Shown: positions 1 through 6,465 of the stretch, piece after piece
Numbering within the stretch: position 1 is the stretch's first letter
Layout of the letters: each line of letters starts with the position of its first letter
Source: JAJNNC01 sp038232695
Lineage (GTDB): Bacteria; Bacteroidota; Bacteroidia; Cytophagales; Cyclobacteriaceae
Reading direction: 5' to 3'
DNA length: 8,305 nt
Assembly (NCBI GenBank): GCA_038232695.1
Contig: JBBSNI010000259.1
Coordinates: 1 to 8,305 of the forward strand
Program-made: the position numbers and the translations under genes
Notes under the pieces: model-generated
Told to the model about the DNA's origin: nothing
Seen by the model: only the letters and a program-made list of their open reading frames with translations
Database searches by the model: none

Positions 1-637
1 CATGGCGGGGTCTGCTGCCGTGGCAGGCGCTTTCTATGCCATTGCCAAAAACCAACTGCCGGTACACATCGTCGGACTGGTACCTGCTACCGACAACCGC
101 CCCGGAGAAAACGCCATCACGCCCGGCGACGTGATCACCATCTCTAACGGCTCTACGGTGGAAGTGCTCAACACGGATGCCGAAGGCAGGCTCATCCTGG
201 CCGATGCTTTGTCTTATGCTAAAAAATACAAGCCCGAACTGGTCATTGACCTGGCCACCCTTACCGGGGCAGCCGCCGTAGCCATCGGTAAAGAAGGCAG
301 TGTGATGATGGGCTCCGCCAGCGAAGATTATAAAGACAAGCTCAAAGCAGCAGGCAATGAAGTCTACGAGCGACTGGTAGAGTTTCCCCTGTGGGAAGAA
401 TATAAAGAATACATCAACTCCGATATTGCCGACATCAAAAACATAGGCGGCAGGACAGCCGGGGCGATCACCGCAGGTATTTTTCTGCAACATTTTACCG
501 ACTATCCGTGGATACATCTGGACATTGCCGGAACGGCTTTCCTGGATGTGGCTGACAGCTACCGGGGCAAAAGCGGTACGGGTATGGGCGTAAGATTGCT
601 GTATCAGTTTTTCAAAAACATCGTGCAATCCTCATGA
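1..637 (+). CDS. pepA: Leucyl aminopeptidase (peptidase family M17), 5'-truncated by the window edge
   Basis: This is the C-terminal catalytic part of a cytosolic M17 leucine aminopeptidase, a di-metal enzyme that removes N-terminal residues from peptides. Visible are 211 residues that begin MAGSAAVAGA. In family members this stretch directly follows a metal-binding Asp, and base 1 (c) fits the last base of a GAC codon for it. The M17 signature NTDAEGRL lies at visible residues 57-64, supplying metal ligands D59 and E61 and the catalytic Arg R63. The remaining length matches what E. coli PepA has after its equivalent Asp (from memory, about 210 residues), so the C-terminus looks intact. The first ATG in view is internal, not the start; the true start and the Lys/Asp metal ligands lie upstream of the window. 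The stop TGA overlaps the pdxA ATG (ATGA), implying co-transcription and translational coupling. The family assignment is firm; the substrate range is inferred. Confidence 0.95.
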   Translation, partial: MAGSAAVAGAFYAIAKNQLPVHIVGLVPATDNRPGENAITPGDVITISNGSTVEVLNTDAEGRLILADALSYAKKYKPELVIDLATLTGAAAVAIGKEGSVMMGSASEDYKDKLKAAGNEVYERLVEFPLWEEYKEYINSDIADIKNIGGRTAGAITAGIFLQHFTDYPWIHLDIAGTAFLDVADSYRGKSGTGMGVRLLYQFFKNIVQSS

Positions 638-1695
638 ACACGACAGACACCGCAACGCAGCCTTCCAAAGCAAAACCCAAAAGGAAAAGCACACAGCCCG
701 TCATAGGCATCAGTATAGGCGACATCAACGGCATTGGGCCGGAGGTGATTATTAAAGCTCTGGACGACAAAAGGATGATGAACCGGATGACACCCATCAT
801 TTATGGTTCGCCCAAGGTGCTATCCTTTTATCGCAAAGAATTGGGCTATGAGCAGTTCAACTTCATGACGATTAAAGACATGGACAACATTGCTTATGGC
901 AAGGTCAATGTCATTACCTGCTGGGACGACCCGCTGGAGGTGACGCCCGGCAAGGTGACTCAGGCTGGAGGCAATGCCGCCTGGTGGTCGCTGAAAAAGG
1001 CAGCCGAAGACCTGAAAGCAGGACTGTTAGATGCGATTGTGACGGCGCCGATCAACAAAAACAATATTCAGAACGAAGACTTTACCTTTGCCGGGCATAC
1101 CGAATTTTTTACAGAAACCTTTGAAGCTGCCGAAAGCCTGATGTTTCTGGTGCAGGACGAATTCCGCGTAGGTGTCGTTACCGGGCACATTCCTTTGCAG
1201 GCGGTAAGCCAGCAACTGACGCAGGATAAGATTCGGCGCAAGCTTGTGATCATGGAAAACTCCCTGCGCTACGACTTTGGCAAGCTCAAACCCAGAATTG
1301 CCGTGCTGGGCTTAAACCCACACGCCGGTGAAGAAGGTCTGTTAGGCCCGGAAGAAAAAGAAACGATACAGCCTGTGATCCAGGCGCTGAAAGAAAGCGG
1401 GAAGCTGATCTTCGGGCCGTTTCCCGCCGACGGCTTCTTCGGCGCGATGCTGCACCAGCAGTTTGATGCAGTGCTTGCCATGTACCACGACCAGGGACTG
1501 ATCCCATTCAAGACGCTGGCCTTCGAAAAGGGCGTCAATTTCACCGCCGGTCTGCCTGTAGTGCGCACCTCTCCCGACCACGGCACGGCTTATGATATTG
1601 CCGGAAAAAACCAGGCTAATGCGGCTTCTATGCGAGAAGCGTTGTACCTGGCTTGCGATGTGCTGAAAAATCGGGAAGAGAATAAGGTGGAATAG
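634..1695 (+). CDS. pdxA: 4-hydroxythreonine-4-phosphate dehydrogenase PdxA
   Basis: PdxA oxidises 4-phosphohydroxy-L-threonine with NAD(P)+ to an unstable keto acid that decarboxylates to 3-amino-2-oxopropyl phosphate. PdxJ condenses that product into pyridoxine phosphate (DXP-dependent vitamin B6 pathway, cytosolic). The 353 residues cover the whole family: N-terminal IGISIGDINGIGPEV (24-38), substrate-binding GHTEF (154-158), and the three metal-ligand histidines in VTGHIPL (H185), LNPHAGE (H230) and MYHDQG (H285). These three and H155 keep the same spacing as E. coli H166, H211, H266 and H136 (from memory, constant offset of 19). The conserved tail GLPVVRTSPDHGTAYDIAG is at 306-324. A basic 20-residue N-terminal extension precedes the first strand. 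The ATG at 634 is chosen because it overlaps the aminopeptidase stop in the common ATGA arrangement and no other start sits before the first conserved motif. It probably shares the upstream gene's promoter. Confidence 0.96.
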   Translation: MNTTDTATQPSKAKPKRKSTQPVIGISIGDINGIGPEVIIKALDDKRMMNRMTPIIYGSPKVLSFYRKELGYEQFNFMTIKDMDNIAYGKVNVITCWDDPLEVTPGKVTQAGGNAAWWSLKKAAEDLKAGLLDAIVTAPINKNNIQNEDFTFAGHTEFFTETFEAAESLMFLVQDEFRVGVVTGHIPLQAVSQQLTQDKIRRKLVIMENSLRYDFGKLKPRIAVLGLNPHAGEEGLLGPEEKETIQPVIQALKESGKLIFGPFPADGFFGAMLHQQFDAVLAMYHDQGLIPFKTLAFEKGVNFTAGLPVVRTSPDHGTAYDIAGKNQANAASMREALYLACDVLKNREENKVE

Positions 1696-1771
1696 CATCA
1701 TTAATAGTGCGTTCACGGAAAATGTATGCCCTTCAGAAAACCTCAACCTTTCTGCTAATTTTGTGTTCAGG

Positions 1772-1803
1772 TTTCAAAAACCAATGTTTGCAAACTATTT
1801 TTG
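1772..1803 (+). promoter_or_regulatory. Candidate Bacteroidota-type promoter for the helicase gene
   Basis: The sequence TATTTTTG at 1796-1803 is an exact match to the Bacteroidota -7 box TAnnTTTG and lies 28 bases before the ATG at 1832. About 20 bases upstream is TTTC (1772-1775), a one-base departure from the expected TTTG -33 element. A second exact -7 match, TAATTTTG, is at 1756-1763 but has no recognisable -33 partner. Either box would give the helicase its own transcript, separate from pepA-pdxA. The boxes are seen directly; promoter activity is inferred. Confidence 0.4.
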
Positions 1804-1831
1804 CCCCTGACCTTGAATCAAAATAATTGCC

Positions 1832-4693
1832 ATGCGCATTTTGCTATACGACCAGCTTGACTATTCTTCGGTGAAGAAGCAGTTTAAAAAGACGCTTGCC
1901 TTTCTGGAAAAGGGAGATTTTAAGTCGGCCGACGTGCGTAAGATGACTCCTTCGCCCTACTATCGTGCCCGGCTCGACGATACTAATCGCTTGCTTTTCA
2001 GATTTGGCACCTATCAGGAGCAGACTTACCTGTTTGTGCTGGAAGTAATCCTCCATCATGATTATGACAAAAGCCGGTTTCTGAACGGTGCTGAAATCAA
2101 CGAGGCGAAGCTTCGCCCCTTACATGCCGAAAAGGAAATATCTCAGGAAGATATTCTGCCGGTCGCGTATGTCAATGAGCAGAAAGCCCATTTTCGGATA
2201 CTGGATAAAATTTTGTCTTTCGACGAGCATCAGGAAGACATTTTCAGTGCGCCCCCGCCCGTCATCATCATTGGCTCAGCAGGCAGTGGCAAAACAGCGA
2301 TTACGCTGGAAAAAATGAAGTCGCTCCCCGGCTCCGTCCTTTACTGCACGTTATCCAACTTTTTGGTGGAGAATTCCAGGGATATTTATTACAGTTTTCG
2401 TTATGAAAACACGCAGCAGGATGTCAGTTTCCTTTCTTTTCAGGAATATTTATCTACGCTGGCGGTGCCCAAAGGCCGGGAGATCACCTTTCGTGCGTTT
2501 GATCAATGGATTTCGCGCTACAAGCAAGCCTATAAGATCAAAGATAGTTACAAACTCTTCGAGGAGTTTAAGGGCGTGCTTACCGGAGCCGTCGTAGAGC
2601 AGCCTTATCTGAGCCGTGAAGAATATTTGGCACTGGGCATCAAACAGTCAGTATATGCCGTAGAAGAGCGTGAGAATATCTATGGGCTTTTTGAAAAATA
2701 TCTTCAGTTTCTTCCCGAAAGCGGCTACTACGACAGCAACCTGGTGGCTTACAATTACCTGAAAAAAGTGCACCCTACCTATGATTTTGTAGTCGTAGAC
2801 GAAGTGCAGGATATTACCAACGTGCAGTTGTCGCTTATCTTAAAATCGCTCTACGAACCTACTAATTTTTTGCTGTGCGGCGATTCTAACCAGATTGTGC
2901 ATCCCAACTCCTTCTCCTGGGCCAACGTCAAAACTATGTTTTACCACCAGGAACTCAGGGGAGAACTGACGCGGGTGTTGGCAACCAACTACCGCAATAC
3001 GCCGGAAGTGACACACCTGGCCAACCAGCTACTGCGGGTAAAAAATGTGCGTTTCGGCTCTATTGACAAGGAAAGTACGTACTTGGTCGACTCCGTAGCG
3101 GCCAACCAGGGTTCTGTAGACTTTTTTCAGGACAGCAGCAAAATAAAACAAGACCTGAACCGAAAAACCTCACAGTCGGCGCGGTTTGCGGTATTGGTCA
3201 TGCGCGAGGAAGACAAAGAGGAAGCGCGAAAATACTTCCAGACACCGCTACTCTTTTCCGTGCAGGAAGCCAAGGGACTGGAATATGAAAACATCATTCT
3301 CTACAACTTTATTTCCAACAACGAGCGGGAGTTTCTCAGTATCTGCGAGGGAGTGCGTCCGGAAGACCTTCAGGGAGCGTTGGTGTACGCACGGGCGAAA
3401 GATAAGGGCGATAAATCGCTGGAAATTTACAAGTTTTACATCAACTCGCTTTACGTAGCCATTACCCGGGCGGTGAAGAACCTGTATGTTATTGAGCAGC
3501 GAACAAAGCACCCCCTGCTGGCGCTGCTCGAACTGGCTGACTTCAAGCAAGACATTACACTTAAAGATCAGCAGTCTTCGCAGGAAGAATGGCAAAAAGA
3601 AGCCCGCCGCCTGGAGCTACAGGGAAAAGAGGAACAAGCCGAAGCCATTCGCAAATCTATTCTGCACGTACAGACACCGCCCTGGGAGGTGATCACTTCC
3701 GAGCAGTTGCCTTCGCTCCAGGCAGAAGCGCTGGACCCCGACCGGTACAACAAAAAAGCCAAAGACCGGCTGTTTGAGTACGCCTTGCTTTACAACGAGT
3801 GGAAGGTCTTTGGCACCTTGTCGGAGTTGAAATACCGCCCTGCCGATGACTTGCTCTTTGAGCGGGATGGCCGCTGGTACGTACGCAAACCCTTTGCCCC
3901 TACTTCAAACGGAAAAACCGGTGTCCAAGAGCAAAAGCTCATGCGGCGTCTGCTCAATGAATATGCGCAAGACCATCCTGGCAAGCTCAAACCCAAGCTT
4001 CAGAAATATGGCGTCAACTTTCGCAATGAGTACAACCAGACACCCCTGATGCTGGCTACGCTGGCTGGTGCGCCCAAGCTGATCGAGCTGCTTTCTGAAC
4101 TGGGTGCCGAGACGACTGCCATTGATAACCTGGGGCGCAACGCCCTGCAACTGGCTATTCTGCAATCGTATCTGCAACCCGCCTACGCGGAACGTGCATT
4201 GCCCCGCATATTTCCCCTGCTCAAAACGGGTAGCTTGAAAGTCAAAGTCTTCGACCGGCTTGTCAAGGTAGACGAGCACCTGATGGAGTACTTTATGCTC
4301 AACTACATGCTCGCGTTGTTGTCAGAGATCGTTGCCTACAAAGCAGTACGGGATTTCCCGGGCTTCGAAACGGCAGATTTTATACAGGCCGTAGCGCGAT
4401 ATCCGAATACGATCATGCCTGAGTACCGCAAGCAGCGCCCGTATATGAGCAGCATCTTATCCAAAAATGAGATTGAACGGGACGACCGGTATAATAAACA
4501 CCTGTTTATTCGTGTCCGCCGGGGCTACTACCTGCCTAACCCCCGTATGGAAATACAGATAGGCCACGAGTGGAAAAACGTATACGACGTAGCCGCTGTA
4601 TTCCAACCCGCTCATTTGGAAAACCCCCGTGTGGCGCATCTGGCCGGGCTTATTGACGAATGGAGAGAAACCTTGCAGGACCCCTTGGCTTGA
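1832..4693 (+). CDS. RelE/ParE-like domain - UvrD-type SF1 helicase - ankyrin repeat fusion protein
   Basis: This 953-residue protein is predicted to be a cytosolic ATP-driven DNA or RNA translocase. Residues 1-95 have the strand/helix pattern of the RelE/ParE toxin fold (YYRARLDDTNRLLFRF at 43-58, then VILHHDYDKS at 72-81). Helicase motifs follow in order: Walker A GSAGSGKT (148-155), motif Ia-like TLSNFLVENS (173-182), Walker B DEVQD (323-327), motif III LLCGDSNQ (347-354), motif IV-like TNYRNTPEV (385-393), motif V QEAKGLEYENIIL (478-490) and motif VI YVAITRAVKNLYVIE (541-555). All catalytic positions look intact. Residues 585-611 resemble one TPR hairpin, 732-777 hold about two ankyrin repeats (NQTPLMLATLAGA, then LGRNALQLAI), and 845-905 may be a winged helix ending in RVRRGYYLPNP. 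The ATG at 1832 opens the first strand of the N-terminal domain. The protein differs from housekeeping UvrD/Rep/PcrA by its N-terminal domain and repeats. A role in nucleic-acid surveillance or phage defence is inference; no antitoxin or defence partner is adjacent. Confidence 0.88.
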   Translation: MRILLYDQLDYSSVKKQFKKTLAFLEKGDFKSADVRKMTPSPYYRARLDDTNRLLFRFGTYQEQTYLFVLEVILHHDYDKSRFLNGAEINEAKLRPLHAEKEISQEDILPVAYVNEQKAHFRILDKILSFDEHQEDIFSAPPPVIIIGSAGSGKTAITLEKMKSLPGSVLYCTLSNFLVENSRDIYYSFRYENTQQDVSFLSFQEYLSTLAVPKGREITFRAFDQWISRYKQAYKIKDSYKLFEEFKGVLTGAVVEQPYLSREEYLALGIKQSVYAVEERENIYGLFEKYLQFLPESGYYDSNLVAYNYLKKVHPTYDFVVVDEVQDITNVQLSLILKSLYEPTNFLLCGDSNQIVHPNSFSWANVKTMFYHQELRGELTRVLATNYRNTPEVTHLANQLLRVKNVRFGSIDKESTYLVDSVAANQGSVDFFQDSSKIKQDLNRKTSQSARFAVLVMREEDKEEARKYFQTPLLFSVQEAKGLEYENIILYNFISNNEREFLSICEGVRPEDLQGALVYARAKDKGDKSLEIYKFYINSLYVAITRAVKNLYVIEQRTKHPLLALLELADFKQDITLKDQQSSQEEWQKEARRLELQGKEEQAEAIRKSILHVQTPPWEVITSEQLPSLQAEALDPDRYNKKAKDRLFEYALLYNEWKVFGTLSELKYRPADDLLFERDGRWYVRKPFAPTSNGKTGVQEQKLMRRLLNEYAQDHPGKLKPKLQKYGVNFRNEYNQTPLMLATLAGAPKLIELLSELGAETTAIDNLGRNALQLAILQSYLQPAYAERALPRIFPLLKTGSLKVKVFDRLVKVDEHLMEYFMLNYMLALLSEIVAYKAVRDFPGFETADFIQAVARYPNTIMPEYRKQRPYMSSILSKNEIERDDRYNKHLFIRVRRGYYLPNPRMEIQIGHEWKNVYDVAAVFQPAHLENPRVAHLAGLIDEWRETLQDPLA

Positions 4694-4707
4694 TAAGATA
4701 TAGCAGC

Positions 4708-4734
4708 AGGCAAATCCGCCTTTTTGCGTTGCCT
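4708..4734. terminator. Weak hairpin between convergent genes, possible terminator
   Basis: Only 45 bases separate the helicase and porT stops. Within them AGGC (4708-4711) pairs with GCCT (4718-4721), followed by a run of T to 4725 on the + strand. Alternatively AGGCAA (4708-4713) pairs with TTGCCT (4729-4734), which would work in either direction. The first form suits intrinsic termination of the helicase transcript, but a 4 bp stem is weak. Function is inferred mainly from the convergent position. Confidence 0.3.
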
Positions 4735-4738
4735 CACG

Positions 4739-5494
4739 CTATTCAAAAAGCAGGTACAGCGTGACCGTATTAGTCACCAATCGATCCAGCGGCTGGCTGT
4801 AACGGTTTGGCTCGGTGCCCATCGCGTTGACCAGCCCGCGGGAGAAGCGGATTTCAGGAGAGAATTTGAAAAGGGGAAAGTAGACATCCAGGCCAAAGCC
4901 TACCAATAACGACAGGTTGGAGTGTTTGAGTGAAAGCTTGTCATCTTCTCCATCGTCCTTCTTGCCGGAAGCCTCAATGCCAGGCTCTATGCCGCCAATC
5001 AGGTACATGCGGCTGTTGCCCCGGCGCACGGATTTGTATTTGAGCATCACCGGAAACTCTACAAAAGTAGATTCTACCAATTGCTGATCTGTGCTCGACT
5101 GAGCGGCGCCGGTCAGGTTATAGTCCAGCCGGTTCTCATAGAAAACCACTTCCGGAAGTACCCGCAAGTCCAGGTAATCTGCCAGGCGCAGGTTGGCGAT
5201 CAGCCCCAAAGAGAAGCCAAAAGAGTTGGGTGCCATCACCGAGTGCAGGGAGTCTTGCCCCGTCACAAAGGCATCGGCATAGCGGACACGCAGGTTGGAG
5301 GAATGAATACCGATTAGAAACCCATAGTGGAGCCAGCGTTCGTCATAATTGGGCAGGTTTTCGGTCTTGTTATAATGCTGCGCCTTCGCTTCGGGCAGAA
5401 AAACGACGGAAGAGACAGCGGTAAGCAAAAGCAGGGTGAAAGCTACTTTTTTCCCATATAGATGGAACTGATACCAAAGGTGAGTGTCTTGCAT
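4739..5494 (-). CDS. porT: PorT-family outer-membrane beta-barrel protein
   Basis: PorT is an outer-membrane beta-barrel protein needed for type IX secretion of cargo such as gingipains in Porphyromonas, and it is present across T9SS-bearing Bacteroidota. The 251-residue product has a Sec signal peptide: basic GKK at 14-16, hydrophobic VAFTLLLLTAVSSVVFL at 17-33, and a probable cut after AKA at 38. The family-typical LPNYDERWLHYGFLIG is at 47-62, FYENRLDYNLTG at 118-129 and STFVEFPVMLKYKS at 142-155. Alternating hydrophobic strands run to a C-terminal aromatic strand ending LYLLFE, as expected for a barrel. An acidic KKDDGEDD (178-185) is probably a loop. The ATG at 5494 is the only ATG upstream of the signal peptide in this frame, so the gene starts 52 bases inside ubiE and is probably coupled to it. 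Placement directly behind ubiE matches an arrangement I recall from other Bacteroidota. The PorT assignment is good; a wider 'porin family' label is the alternative. Confidence 0.87.
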   Translation of the reverse strand: MQDTHLWYQFHLYGKKVAFTLLLLTAVSSVVFLPEAKAQHYNKTENLPNYDERWLHYGFLIGIHSSNLRVRYADAFVTGQDSLHSVMAPNSFGFSLGLIANLRLADYLDLRVLPEVVFYENRLDYNLTGAAQSSTDQQLVESTFVEFPVMLKYKSVRRGNSRMYLIGGIEPGIEASGKKDDGEDDKLSLKHSNLSLLVGFGLDVYFPLFKFSPEIRFSRGLVNAMGTEPNRYSQPLDRLVTNTVTLYLLFE

Positions 5495-6165
5495 AAAGTA
5501 TTTTTAAAACCTACCGCATTGAGTATATCCAAAAACGCCCTTCCATCCGGAAAGGCTTGTACCGACTCAGGCAAATAGGTATACGCTGTTTGGTCTTTAG
5601 AAACCAACCGTCCGACGATTGGCAGTATATATTTAAAATAAAACTGGTAAAGTTGCTTCAAAGGAAACATCCGGGGCTTGGAAAACTCCAGGATCACTAC
5701 AGAGCCGCCCGGTTTGAGCACCCTGTACATATCGGCCAGTCCCTGTTCCAGATGTTCAAAGTTCCTTACCCCAAAAGCAACGATGACGGCATCAAAAATA
5801 TTATCATCAAAGAGCAATCTTTCCGAGTCGCCCGTGCGGAGTTCTATGCGGTCGTCCAGGTGCCTACGCTTTAGCTTTTTTCTGCCAATGTCCAGCATTC
5901 CCTCGGAGATGTCTACCCCGATGACCTGCTCAGGATTCATCGCCAGCGCTTCTATGGCAAAGTCTGCCGTGCCGGTGGCAATATCCAATATCGTTTTAGG
6001 CTGTTCGGGACGAAGCATACGGATGGCTTTTTTGCGCCAGTAGATGTCAGTGCCCAGGCTCAGAAAGTGGTTAAGAAAATCGTAGCGGCGGCTGATGTTG
6101 TCAAACATCGTAGCGACCTGCTCTTTTTTAGAGGTGTTTTGGTTTTTATACGGTACAACGGCCAT
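5443..6165 (-). CDS. ubiE: Demethylmenaquinone methyltransferase (UbiE/MenG)
   Basis: This class I SAM-dependent methyltransferase converts demethylmenaquinone to menaquinone. Bacteroidota use menaquinone, so the MenG role is the relevant one, acting on a membrane-borne quinone. The 240-residue product from the ATG at 6165 begins MAVVPYKNQN. It carries the first UbiE signature region YDFLNHFLSLGTDIYW (28-43), the SAM-binding loop ILDIATGTADFA (59-70), motif GVDISEGML (83-91) and the second UbiE signature RVLKPGGSVVILEFS (148-162), ending YMGKK. The SAM loop has Ala where many homologues have a second Gly (GTAD for GTGD), a variant I believe is common in this phylum. The start at 6165 gives the normal family length and lies just behind a promoter-like TACCTTTG box. 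The frame is also open upstream to an ATG at 6339, which would add 58 residues foreign to the family. Its 3' end overlaps porT by 52 bases. Confidence 0.94.
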   Translation of the reverse strand: MAVVPYKNQNTSKKEQVATMFDNISRRYDFLNHFLSLGTDIYWRKKAIRMLRPEQPKTILDIATGTADFAIEALAMNPEQVIGVDISEGMLDIGRKKLKRRHLDDRIELRTGDSERLLFDDNIFDAVIVAFGVRNFEHLEQGLADMYRVLKPGGSVVILEFSKPRMFPLKQLYQFYFKYILPIVGRLVSKDQTAYTYLPESVQAFPDGRAFLDILNAVGFKNTLCKTLTFGISSIYMGKK

Positions 6166-6465
6166 GCCCGCAAAGGTAAGGAAGAATGTGGGAGAAAGCC
6201 ATACAATTATTACCTCACACTCTATACGCTGTTGAAAGGAGAGAATGATTGTGGCTGCCTTATTAAAGGCTTCCTGCGTGTTGCCTACGCCTGAAAACCA
6301 GAATAGCAGACACAGGGCATAGCACCAAAATTTTCTCATTATGTAAAAAGCTTATGGATGTGATGATAAAACATATAACACAAATCTTTTCGTCCGGGCT
6401 TTGTGCTGTTTTTGCTAAACACCGTCGTGCATATTCCTATTCGTTTGATAAGAGATACTACCACG
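6166..6465. other. Divergent intergenic region between ubiE and the FN3-protein gene
   Basis: This 300-base stretch separates two divergently read genes. On the minus strand it holds the ubiE -7 box and an open in-frame extension of ubiE back to 6339, whose first residues (MRKFWCYALCLLFWFSGVG) look like a signal peptide. On the plus strand the FN3-gene frame is open from a GTG at 6403, but the ATG at 6466 is better placed for its signal peptide. I found no exact TAnnTTTG box for the plus-strand gene, no RNA gene, and no convincing terminator or repeat. Confidence 0.55.
6171..6178 (-). promoter_or_regulatory. Bacteroidota -7 box for ubiE-porT
   Basis: On the minus strand TACCTTTG is an exact match to TAnnTTTG and ends 5 bases before the ubiE ATG at 6165. 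Transcription would start at or within a few bases of the start codon and give a very short leader. The nearest upstream TTG is about 25 bases away, longer than the usual spacing, so the -33 element is weak. The match supports the ATG at 6165 over the one at 6339. Confidence 0.45.

Noticed and set aside
1269..1746. Minus-strand open frames of 105 and 134 codons opposite pdxA
   Set aside because: They lie wholly or mostly antisense to a strongly conserved pdxA frame, have no recognisable motifs and are typical shadow frames.
1756..1763. TAATTTTG as the main helicase promoter
   Set aside because: It matches the -7 consensus but has no TTG-like -33 element at the right distance; the box at 1796-1803 is nearer the start and has a partial -33.
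3905..4279. Minus-strand open frame of 124 codons opposite the helicase ankyrin region
   Set aside because: It is antisense to a clearly coding frame and its translation has no family-like features.
1832..4693. Reading the helicase as housekeeping UvrD, Rep or PcrA
   Set aside because: The N-terminal 140 residues, the compact core and the repeat-bearing C-terminus do not fit those enzymes, although the ATPase motifs are of the same superfamily.
5678..6043. Plus-strand open frame of 121 codons opposite ubiE
   Set aside because: The Ser-rich translation is a shadow of the well-supported methyltransferase frame on the other strand.
6403..6465. GTG at 6403 as start of the FN3 protein
   Set aside because: It would put 21 extra residues before a normal signal peptide; the ATG at 6466 gives a standard signal-peptide length.
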